Positions 47,001-64,000 of a stretch of 64,000 nt of DNA are shown piece after piece. Every line of letters begins with the position of its first letter. The first letter of the stretch is position 1. Source of the stretch: Plumapathes pennacea. Its lineage: Eukaryota > Cnidaria > Anthozoa > Antipatharia > Myriopathidae. The stretch is taken from the NCBI GenBank assembly GCA_964036295.1, contig OZ038471.1, positions 1,986,501 through 2,050,500 on the forward strand. Direction: 5' to 3'. The position numbers and the translations under genes were made by a program. The notes beneath the pieces are model-generated. The model did not search any database and was not told where the DNA came from. It saw only the letters and a program-made list of their open reading frames with translations.

Positions 47001-49813
47001 TCTCTAGGTCTGCCTTGGAGACAATTGCCGTGTGCCATTAAATTTTTGCGGGAATAGTTTTCGCGCGTTTCGCGGATTCATAGTTCCGCGACAATTAGAT
47101 CCCGTAAAAATAAACTCCTGCGAAAAGGTTTAGATTAATGAATTTCAATTAAATTGACTGCAAACAATATTACGACCTTTTTCGACAGGAAATTGCCCGG
47201 TATTCGCGAAAATTAGTTCCCAGCAGTACATTCTGAAACCCAAAGTCGCGACAGTGTGTTCCCGCTAAACGCAAAAGTCAGCAATCCGCGAAATTTAACT
47301 CCCGCGAAAAATTCATGTCGCACGGTAATTTGTGGGTGTGTTCACTCACATGACCAGTCCAGGGCGACCACCAAGAAACTGCAGCCACTTATGTTTTCTA
47401 CGCCTCAGAAACCCTAGCACCAAGATAATAGCCATCTGCAACGACAACAACAACGGCAAACAAACAAACAAAACAAAACAATTAAATAGCACGAAGAATT
47501 GAACTAACAACTAAACTTTGAATAACTGCAGGAAGAAGATTCGCCACTCGATTTTGTTGCTGTGCTATTAGTTAAGTTCCTGGCGTCCTTGTACAGAAGT
47601 CAACAGAACGTCTAAAACTCTTAACGTCTATTAATCGATCCGCTGGATCTTGGGCATATTTACCGCTGGTGCAAGACATCCTAAGTCAAATGTCAAAGGA
47701 TAGATTGTTGGTTCACACCTACAGGAAGACAGTATGAAACAAAAAAAATCATAGTCACATAAACTTGGATTCTTCGTGATAAACAGCCTGCTTATGGCAT
47801 CACAAAGTATCCGGTAAAAATCTAAATATGGGACATCTGATTATGGATTGGTATGGATATGGATTATGCCTTGGAAACATAGACATTATTTTATTTCTCG
47901 CGACTCGCTGTATGAAATATCAAAAATTGCATATGGCGAAACTGTAAGGACGATACTGACTAAGGGTGCGTTTCTTTAATAGATCCATGATCCAAAGTAT
48001 CCAATTTTGGATATGATCCAGTGAATCCGTCCTCAGTGTGGATCACATGGATTCATTATCCGGATTTGGATTTCAGTAAAGAAACAGAGAATCTGTTTTT
48101 GGACTAGTGATCCGGATTTGGATTCCTAAAAAGAAACACACCCTAAATTTCTCGGCTCCTTGTCTGAGTCTCTGAGTGGGCCGCCTGCCACCGCCCGTAT
48201 GTTGACTTTAGTGAGCGTTCCGGACCCGATTGTTCGAAAGGAGGTTAAACTAACCTGGAGTTAGGCGCTACCCGGGGGTTAAATTTCTTAACCGCAGGTT
48301 TACTAACCCGAGGTTGTAAAAGCGTTGTTCAAAGCAAAGTTAGTGGTTCGGTTAGTTAACCCGAAGTTAGCGCGGGTTTACATCCTATAGTATTTGTTTT
48401 TGTAAACACACTGACTTCCGCTGGAGTGAAAACACGCACAAGGCGAGAAAACGATTTTTTTTTAATCTGAAATTGCCATACTGACCGAAAAAGTCGACAA
48501 GCACATCGCTGTCTCGCAGAGCATACTGACCAAGAGTGTTGCGAATAAAATAAAATCCGAAAGCTGCAAGAAATAAATGCCATCGGAGTGGAAGCCGGAC
48601 GAGGTTTATAGAGATTCGGGAAAAGTTGAAAAGTCTTCATTCGGCTATCGGAAAAAGTGACAAAACGAAAGACCACGGGCCGATACTCTCCCAGTACGGT
48701 TCCCCAGCAAACTCGGTCAATAAGAAATTTATTACCCACCTTGTGATTGAGAAAGACCCGTGTATTTTTGTATACCGCGCAAACCATGAAGAAGAAGACG
48801 GCAGAAACTAAATGACTGAATCATGCGAGGTGCTTGACCCTTACAAAAGAGTGTTCTGAATCACTCAAGGTGGCGGATATGCTAACTAAATGTTCTTGCC
48901 TTTTATTTAGATCAGAAAACATAATATTAAAAGGAAACCATTCAAAATCTGTGAAACCAATATTGAACCAATCAAATCAATCGCTGAACGAAGACCTCGC
49001 ACTGTTGACCGTGTTTGTCGTGTTGGAACTGAAAGAATTCTGTGCTCTTAGCATGTTAATTTGACTTGGAAAATACCACAATGTAAACTTCGTTCGATTG
49101 GGAAAGTTGCAGGGTTCTTTCAATTGAAAGAATTTTGTGGTCTCCGAACTGCAGAAGTGATCACTCGGTCAAAAGTTTAGCTTGCTCTTCGTCGACCAAT
49201 CTGTCAGTCTTACTGCATTTGACTTATTTCGACGATACTTTTCCATTTCTGTTCAAGGTTTGTTCTATTTAACCTGAGGTTAGTCATTTAACCCACCTCG
49301 CTCAGTGGGTTAGATTAACTCGGTGTTTATCCCGTTGGCGCTAACCATGCTTTGAACAACAGAACTAACCGGCGGTTAGCATTTAACCTCCTTTCGAACA
49401 ACCGGGCCCAGGGCCTTCTATGCGCTGCTGTTAAACTGGTAATCAATTCAATAGTCTCTCCTTGAGTCGATCAAAGCCGATTTAAAATTTTCAACTTGTG
49501 TTCATCTCGCCCGTTTTGGCAGTCTGCTGCTCTAATCGACCTTGTGCTCTAGCTCGGAAACTATTTGCATCAAGTGTCAGTAAATTGACACAACTTGAAT
49601 TCCTCACTGTCTGGGCTAGTCCTATCATTCAACTGAATGCGAGTCTTGGTTTTGCAAATTTGAGCCGATTTGCATCGATTCAGTGCGACCTTGTGTTCTA
49701 GTTCGGCGGTGTGGCCCGCCGCTAACACAAATGCTACTGACAGTTTCCTCCGTGCAGGACCGTCTATGAATGAAAATAGTTAGAGTAACTCACCGTTCTG
49801 CTGTGCCTGACAT
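39496..49813 (-). CDS. STRA6-like multi-pass receptor/transporter, copy C, 19 exons, 598 aa
   Basis: Exons: 49794-49813, 47664-47718, 47350-47435, 46479-46612, 46037-46157, 45533-45587, 44876-45025, 43847-43932, 43576-43637, 43355-43416, 42928-43027, 42420-42495, 42175-42250, 41929-41977, 41470-41575, 40836-40943, 40504-40667, 40069-40182, 39496-39668. All phases match; the sum is 1797 nt and no stop was seen. It starts MSGTAER and ends VSVKKAVA. It carries the same landmarks as the other copies (CEPTIYPLTFDLGCLAPA, FLRRRKHKW, LGGRPGLV, YPLLACLTTD, KIYKPRP, LPRLDRSSLMQGY, VAHRHPVLL, NRWFLTLTLMRNPS). Exon 15 is 18 nt shorter and exon 6 one codon shorter than in A and B. Exon 17 uses a GC donor (AAAG|GCGAGT). 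Intron 1 lost about 0.85 kb relative to B and D but gained two transposons. Probably functional in the plasma membrane; the ligand is unknown. Confidence 0.88.
40972..41092. repeat. (TAA)n microsatellite, copy C intron 15
   Basis: Nearly pure TAA array next to the exon 16 acceptor. It yields false poly-Ile frames on both strands. Confidence 0.95.
42567..42739. repeat. Fold-back element inserted in the minisatellite, copy C intron 11
   Basis: TATATAGACACGAATGTTTTAC at the left pairs with GTAAAACACTCGTGTCTAATATA at the right. It separates the two minisatellite fragments, so it inserted into that array after duplication. Absent from B and D. Confidence 0.65.
42752..42851. repeat. Palindrome with arms of about 46 bp, copy C intron 11
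   Basis: ATTACACGGCGGCTTGAAGA pairs with the tail TCTTCGCGCCGCCGTGTAAT, and the interior is TTTTATTTTCGAGTGGTAAA-like on both arms. It lies immediately beside the 42567-42739 fold-back and may be part of the same composite insertion. Confidence 0.8.
45115..45525. other. About 0.4-kb insertion private to copy C intron 6
   Basis: B and D go directly from TACGAC.AATTTC to TTCTACCCACC. Copy C carries extra sequence there with loosely inverted motifs (AAATTTCGACGAA near the left and GTCGAATTTCGTTG within it). A 210-aa plus-strand frame across it is antisense to exon 7 and not a gene. Confidence 0.55.
45914..46016. mobile_element. Tigger/pogo-style MITE, copy C intron 5
   Basis: The ends CTCTCCAAACGGACACCTCT and GAGGGTGTCCGCCTTTAAGAG are inverted relatives; the element finishes GAGAGGTCACTGTAGTA. 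The best-preserved of the three homologous copies (B, C, D). Confidence 0.6.
46640..46925. repeat. GCAACA/TGTTGC-rich inverted repeat region, copy C intron 3
   Basis: GGTAATACGGGCAACA at the left and TGTTGCCCGTATTACTGC at the right are inverted, with many internal TTGCAACAATGTTGC-type motifs. B and D carry a shorter form without the 46795-46920 segment. Confidence 0.6.
47964..48143. mobile_element. Harbinger-like MITE with TAA target duplication, copy C intron 1
   Basis: Terminal inverted repeats GGGTGCGTTTCTTT and AAAGAAACACACCC are flanked by TAA on both sides (47961-47963 and 48144-48146). The interior is rich in GGATCC-like ATCCAAAT/ATCCGGATTTGGATT motifs and non-coding. A 3-bp TWA duplication is typical of PIF/Harbinger elements. 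Private to copy C. Confidence 0.75.
48222..49409. mobile_element. 1.19-kb DNA-transposon-like element with long inverted ends, copy C intron 1
   Basis: Left end GGACCCGATTGTTCGAAAGG, right end the complement of GGGCCCGGTTGTTCGAAAGG, each continuing into AGGTTAAA and further inverted GGTTA/TAACC motifs. B and D have uninterrupted sequence here (GAGCGTTCAGGGCGCTGCTG), so this is a clean insertion. It contains a minus-strand open frame (48356-48787) and smaller plus-strand frames with no motif I can identify; no transposase signature was recognised, so it is probably non-autonomous. Confidence 0.75.
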
Positions 49814-49963
49814 AATCCTTCACCTGGGAAATTCGCAAAACAGACAACTCTTCTAAAGGCGTGCGTGTGTCTCTCCGGATTTCCCACGCCGTTACCGCTG
49901 ACCTACTTCATCGTCAGAATCCACATCGATCGTTGATCCAGTTTTCAGTGGCTGTCACTTCGG

Positions 49964-49970
49964 ATTTATA
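49964..49970 (-). promoter_or_regulatory. Putative TATA box of copy C
   Basis: TATAAAT in the same context as at copies B and D (GGTATAAATCCGAAGTGAC), about 150 bp before the ATG. Confidence 0.3.
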
Positions 49971-50804
49971 CCGTATTGGACTACGGTTTACTTCATAGTT
50001 CAGACAAGACTGGCGTTGCCAGTGAGCTCGTTGGGTGGGGTCAAGACCAAAAGAAACTAACATGGAAAGTAGGGACAAGAGCGAGACTCCCGAAAGAGAC
50101 TTTCAGTTTCTTACCAGAACAATATCATACAGTATAAAGAACTTGACTTTTGACACTTTGCTCAAATGAAACCTATTACTATAAATTGTCATTAAACATT
50201 CATACACTTGCTTCTTAAAGGTTGAGCGACCCTGCATTCTGAGCTTAGAAGTAAAAAGGTTTGCCAGCAAGAAAAGAGTAATGCGTGACTTATCTTTTCC
50301 CGCACAGTTGATTTTCACAGTTTGACTTTGAACACTTATTTTTAATCAGAGGCCACGATAATCTACCCTTCGCTTCAATACTTTTGTACATTTTTTTGAA
50401 CGCGTTTCTTCTATGAGGCTTTCGAGTATTCCCGCTCCGCAACAAATATAAAATTGAAAGCGAGGAATGTAACACGAGTGTTTCCAATTATTGCGGTTTT
50501 GTTTGTGACTAACAAAGTCAATGCTCAAGTTTATTTGGTGTATTTTTTATTTCTAGTATACAATTACCACTGCACAACAAAGGCTATCCCATGGCTAGAC
50601 GGTAACAGGGTAAGAATCAACTTTAATCATGCAATTTCAACTTTTATCAACTTCAACTGTTATCAACTTCACCTTTCTCCTTTGAGCTTTGGAGTGAAAG
50701 GGTTTTGAAGAACTCAAAATCGACTTTAGTGTAACTGTACTTCTCACTCAGCAAAACAGTGCTGTGTGAACGACTAACTTTAAACAGGTTGATAATCAAC
50801 TTTA

Positions 50805-51156
50805 TTACACGACTTCACATTTTCGAGTGCAAATACGGGCCAAAACGAGTGCAAATATGGGAGCGTATTGAACTCGTCAGGAACCAGATCACCTGGTTTA
50901 TTAGCTTACGTGATCAATTTTCGCAAGCAAAGTTTACGAACGCGTCGTTTTTTGTTCCATTTTGCGCGCGGCGAGAACGTTTGCCCTGCTTCGTTTGTCG
51001 TATAATAAACAATTTATTCACACAAAAATTCGTACAATACGACTGTATTTTTACTCGTCAGTTTTATTTTTTCTCGCCTGAAGCAGGCTCGAAAAAATAA
51101 AACCGACTCGTAAAAATACTCCGCCGTATTGCACTCCTTCCCGTGTGATAACCTCT
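50805..51156. mobile_element. MITE-like element (copy 2 of the family at 19661-20014)
   Basis: It interrupts a spacer sequence that is continuous upstream of copy C (AATCAACTTTAATCATGCAA at 39202), which dates it after the duplication. A short TTTA/TTTTTA flank repeat may be the target duplication. It is in opposite orientation to the copy in gene A. Confidence 0.8.
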
Positions 51157-51449
51157 TTTTAATCATGCAACTCAAGAGAGGATGATATAAGATATATAAT
51201 CCTCTCTTGTGCGACTTCAACTTTCATCAACTCAATTTTTATCAACTTTAAGTCTTATCAGAATCACCTTTCTCCTTTGAGCTTTGGAGTGAAAGCGTTT
51301 TAAAGAGCTCAAAATCGACTTCAGTGTAACTGAACGTCTCACTCAGCAAAACAGTGCTATGTGAACGACTAACTTTTACCAGGGTAATAATCAACTTCAA
51401 CTTTTATCAACTTCAACTCTCTCCTTTGAACTTAGAAGCGAAAGATGAG

Positions 51450-60273
<8,824 letters not shown>

Positions 60274-61440
60274 CCTTCACCTGGGAAATTCGCAAAACAG
60301 GCAAATCTTCTAAGGCGTGCGTGTGTCTCTCCGGATTACCCACGCCTGATTGAATTAATAACCGAATTTCCGGGAAATTTAAACCTTTAATTTTCCGGAG
60401 TTACCGCTGACCTATACGTCATCGTCAGGATCCACATTGATCGTTAATCCAGTTTTTAGTGGCTGTCACTTCGGATTTATACCGTATTGGCACGACGGTT
60501 TACTTTATAGTTCAGACAAACTGGCGTTGCCAGTGAGCTCGTTGGGTGGGGTCGAGACCAGAAGAAGCTAACATGGAAAGTAGGGACGAGAGCGAGACTC
60601 ACGAAAGAGACTTCTGTTTCTTACCAAAAAAATATCATACAGTATAAAGAACTTGACTTTTGACACTTTGCTCAAATGAAACCTATTACTATAAATTGTC
60701 ATTAAACACTCATACACTTGATTCTTAAAGGTTGAGCGACCCTGCATTTTGAGCTTAGGAGTGAAAAGGTTAGCCTGCAAGAAAAGAGTAATGCGTGACT
60801 CATCTTTTCATACACAGTCGATTTTTACAGTTTGACTTTGAACACTTATTTTTAATCAGAGGCCACAATAATCTACTCTTCGCTTCAATACTTCTGTACA
60901 TTTTTTTACTGAATGCGTTTCTTCTATGTGGCTTTCGAGTATTCCCGCTCCGCAACAAATATAAAATTGAAAGCGAGGAATGTAACACGAGTGTTTCCAA
61001 TTATTGCGGTTTTGTTCACAGCGTGATCAGTCAGTTGTGACTAACAAAGTCAATGCTCAGGTTTATTTGGTGTATTTTTTATTTCTAGTATATAATTACC
61101 ACTGCGAAACAAAGGCTACATGGCTACACGGTAACTGGGTAAGAATCAACTTTTACCAACTTCAACTTTTATCAACTTCACCTTTCTCCTTTGAGCTCTG
61201 AAGTGAAAGAATTTTAAAGAGCTCAAAATCGACTTTAGTGTAACTGTACTTCTCACTTAGCAAAACAGTGCTATGTGAACGACTAACTTTAAACAGGGTA
61301 AGAATCAACTTTAATCATGCAACTCAAGAGAGCAGGATGATATAAGATATACTATTTTCTTCTTTTGTGCAAATTCAACTTTCATCAACTCAACTTTTAT
61401 CGACTTCAACTTCTCCATTGAGTTTTGGAGTCAAAGGGTC
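60274..61440. other. Spacer between copies D and E
   Basis: The 5' flank of D has the conserved TATAAAT (minus strand, 60475-60481), MITE remnants (60640-60770), and the array-specific CGACTTTAGTGTAACTG repeats before the 3' end of E. No gene was found. Confidence 0.55.
60475..60481 (-). promoter_or_regulatory. Putative TATA box of copy D
   Basis: TATAAAT in the same context as copies B and C, about 200 bp before the ATG. Confidence 0.3.
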
Positions 61441-63011
61441 TTAAACGACTGCTTTCTTCACGCTGACAGGCATCTCCAGTTTCTGGACATTCAGGTGTCT
61501 TTTCCTGAACGTCAGCAGGCTTGGATTGCGCATTAATGTCAAGGTCAGAAACCAACGATTCAAAGCTTTCTGAGAAAAACGAGCATTTTGGTTCCTGAAG
61601 GTTATGTAGGGAACTGCAAAGAAATTAGAGTTAGACAAAATTTATTGAGATGATCACAGTTTTAGAAACATTAGTTTTAGAACAGCGTTAGTTGGTCAAA
61701 TTCGCGGAATGGAATGGAATACATAAAACATATTTGTAAGATTCCCCCTTCCAAGATTTGCTGGCTCTCCTTTTTGTCGGAATATAACATTACTGTGAGG
61801 CCCCGTCGACAATAGTTCGCTTTCGTTCGAAAACACATACTTCTTTATGAGTTTTTGATTTTTGTCCACACGGCCAAAGCGATGACTTTGAAAACAATAT
61901 GAAGACGAAAAGAAGTGGAGGACTTACGTATAGCTAAGTGTATGACAGTGGAGGAGGAGTCTTGATCCTTGGGACTGTGTTTCACATACAAAAATAACCA
62001 AAGAAAAAGAAAAATGCTTACGTGCAGATTGGTTAATTTGATGGTTCTTGTTATCGAGGAGGTGGCAGAACACGAGAAGTACTGGATGTCTGTGCGCGAC
62101 CAACACGTGTACCAAACCAACGTAAGACATGTAACCTAGCAACACACACAGTAAATATACAAATCTAGCACTTTCAAAAGGTTAGTTACGAAATAAAAGT
62201 GAAAGCCTCATAGAATAGCCGGAGGTTGCATGAAACAACACTCACTACGTAACTGAAAATTCATCACCTCGGGCTTTCTAAGAGCCAGTTATGTTATCCG
62301 TCATGAAGTTGATATTTCATCTAAGGATTTAAAGTTCTTCGTTCTATACAATTGTTGCTGCTCGTTCCATTTCGGACACTCTGAAAGCCACTCAAAAGGT
62401 CACTTTGTGAATTTTGGGCCAGTCTCTGTTTAGTTGGCCCAAAATACTTGCCTTTGTCTTGTTTCTGATAGCCCTGCATCAAAGATGAGCGATCAAGTCT
62501 TGGAAGAAACAAACTTCCGTATATCAACACTCTTGCAAGCAGCTTCAAACCACTCAAAGCACCAACCACCATGTGGAGGAAGAAGAGGAAGAATGACATC
62601 ACGTTGTATGCTTCCCTGAAGAAAAGAGAATATCATCATGCAGATTCTCCCAACCATTTAGTAGAAAATTGTATGAGTGATGTGGTGAGAATTAATAGTT
62701 CATCTGAGCAACTTATAAAAAACCTAATTCTCCATACTATACGATATATCTCTGGTGAGATATTGAGATGGAAAATTGAAGTTGAAGTTAAAGTCAAATC
62801 TCATGGACAGCGGGGATAAATTAAAATGTTTTTATTATGTGTCAGATACCTGTTGTTGATAGTGATCGTAGTATCAGGATACTCGAAATCTTTAAAAGCA
62901 ACGTGGGCAAGGAGAAACTGAATCATCCAAATGGAACCAGCTGTGAAAATAATGGAACTGCAAGAGAATAATGATACTTGATAATTAATGAATAATAATA
63001 ATAATAATAAC

Positions 63012-63082
<71 letters not shown>

Positions 63083-64000
63083 GTACAACAGTAAAATCAA
63101 CCTTTTGTTACTTTGTTTTCTTGTTTGTTGGGTGAGTGAGACCGTTTATTCATCTGGTACTAATGCCAAGTTCTTTATTCTGTAAGCACAGTCAGTTTAT
63201 GAAATGTTACAAGACTCAGAAAGGCCAACTTCCAGCTAAGTCATCAAAGTTAAATCTCAAGAGAGACTGTGGAACATAAATGCCAATTCTCCCCTTTTAC
63301 CAGTAGGTACAGCGTTATAGTAGTATTCTCAGATTACAAAACAAACATCTATCATAGCTTACATTATATATTTACCTCCCTCTAGTTTGAACTAATTTGG
63401 GGGTATAATTTATCATAAAATTAAATATTTTCCCAACTTACCCAATAGTCTTTAGCCAGTCGACTACCAGGTCCTTCAGTTCAAACTTTATCACACACAA
63501 CAGTATTAGGAAAAAAATAGACAAGTAAAGAACCAACAAGTAATATCCTGCAAAAGAAATCAAAGTACACTTTATTATCCCGTTACGGTACATATTAAGG
63601 GGATAAATCAAGGCAAAAAGGGAATAGGCGCTTTGCATCAGGCTGGTCACATGATCAAAATCTACCAGGTGCCAAGGCAACTTCTCCCACACAAATCTTT
63701 TAATATTCCTGAATTTCAAAATGCTGCCAAATTCTATATTTAAATGCTACGAGCCTGAAATTGTGCTTTCTTTCATATTCTTTACGCTCTTAACATTCCT
63801 GGCACTCGAAAGTCTAAAGTGACAAGTTTAAGTTACGTGGTGCATTTTGGTCATGTGACCTGAGCCTGATGCCAAGGGCCTATTGAGGACAATAAGATAC
63901 CCCAGAAAATGTACGCCACTTGGTAGCCAGAGTATCGCAAGCTTGTTCCCTATAAAACAAAATAGACAACAGGTGATTTACGAGAGAGCTACATGCACAC
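61441..64000 (-). CDS. STRA6-like copy E, 3' part only (exons 14-19), runs off the right edge
   Basis: Exons visible: 63901-63949, 63442-63547, 62850-62957, 62452-62615, 62022-62135, 61441-61613. These match exons 14-19 of the other copies in length and phase, with no stop or frameshift. Landmarks: GTSLRYSGYQVAY-type exon 14, FELKDLVVDWLKTI in the short form of exon 15 (106 nt as in C and D), SIWMIQFLLAHVAFKD and NN|R at the exon 16 end, LPRLDRSSLMQGY, VAHRHPVLL, NRWFLTLTLMRNPS, and end VSVKKAVV. Exon 17 has a GC donor (AAAG|GCAAGT). Exons 1-13 must lie beyond 64000, so whether the gene is intact cannot be judged. Confidence 0.85.
62990..63080. repeat. (TAA)n microsatellite, copy E intron 15
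   Basis: TAA array with one CAA interruption, beside the exon 16 acceptor. It gives false poly-Asn and poly-Leu frames. Confidence 0.95.

Larger units (their letters stand above)
49814..51449. other. Spacer between copies C and D
   Basis: The 5' flank of C has the conserved TATAAAT (minus strand, 49964-49970). The spacer then holds MITE remnants (50125-50263), the array-specific CGACTT.AGTGTAACTG repeats, the small palindrome GAGAGGATGATATAAGATAT, and the inserted MITE at 50805-51156. No gene was found. Confidence 0.55.

Noticed and set aside
48356..48787. 143-aa minus-strand frame inside the 1.19-kb element
   Set aside because: I could not recognise a transposase or other domain, so it is described only as part of the element.
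50759..51100. 113-aa plus-strand frame
   Set aside because: It spans a spacer repeat and a MITE insertion border.

Overview
The window is intron-rich animal DNA: short exons with GT-AG (and a few GC-AG) introns, many small inverted-repeat elements, and microsatellites. Nothing bacterial is visible. Repeat style and gene content suggest a cnidarian, most likely a stony coral; that is an inference. All recognised genes lie on the minus strand. The long open frames that can be seen are mostly shadows; the real coding sequence was rebuilt exon by exon from splice sites, reading phase and family motifs.

Layout by coordinate: (1) 1225-1417, first exon of a C1 (diacylglycerol/phorbol-ester type) domain protein that continues off the left edge. 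(2) 3078-12604, a complete 19-exon adhesion GPCR of about 974 residues: signal peptide, C-type lectin-like domain, Ser/Thr-rich stalk, GAIN domain with an intact GPS, seven-helix domain and short tail. (3) 12.6-18.5 kb, mostly non-coding, with one orphan exon candidate at 15559-15695 and nested mobile-element remnants. (4) 18532 to the right edge, a head-to-tail array of five genes related to STRA6, the vertebrate retinol-binding-protein receptor/retinol transporter. I call them copies A to E from left to right. Copy A (18532-27123, 611 aa) is the most diverged. B (28075-38156), C (39496-49813, 598 aa), D (51450-60273, 600 aa) and E (61441 to beyond 64000) are close relatives.

A, C and D have 19 exons each whose summed length is divisible by three with matching phases at every junction, so they look functional. 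Copy B has the same 19 exons but one extra base in a homopolymer in exon 16, which breaks the frame. The copies differ by private transposon insertions, a 31-bp minisatellite expansion in B, an 18-bp exon 15 deletion and a one-codon exon 6 deletion, and a fast-changing exon 11. Copy D looks B-like in part of its 5' half and C/E-like in its 3' half, suggesting unequal crossing-over or gene conversion.

Working together: the STRA6-like proteins are predicted multi-pass membrane proteins possibly moving retinoids or other small lipids, and the adhesion GPCR is a separate cell-surface receptor; no functional link between the two loci is shown by the sequence. No rRNA, tRNA, CRISPR array or virus-like gene was recognised.
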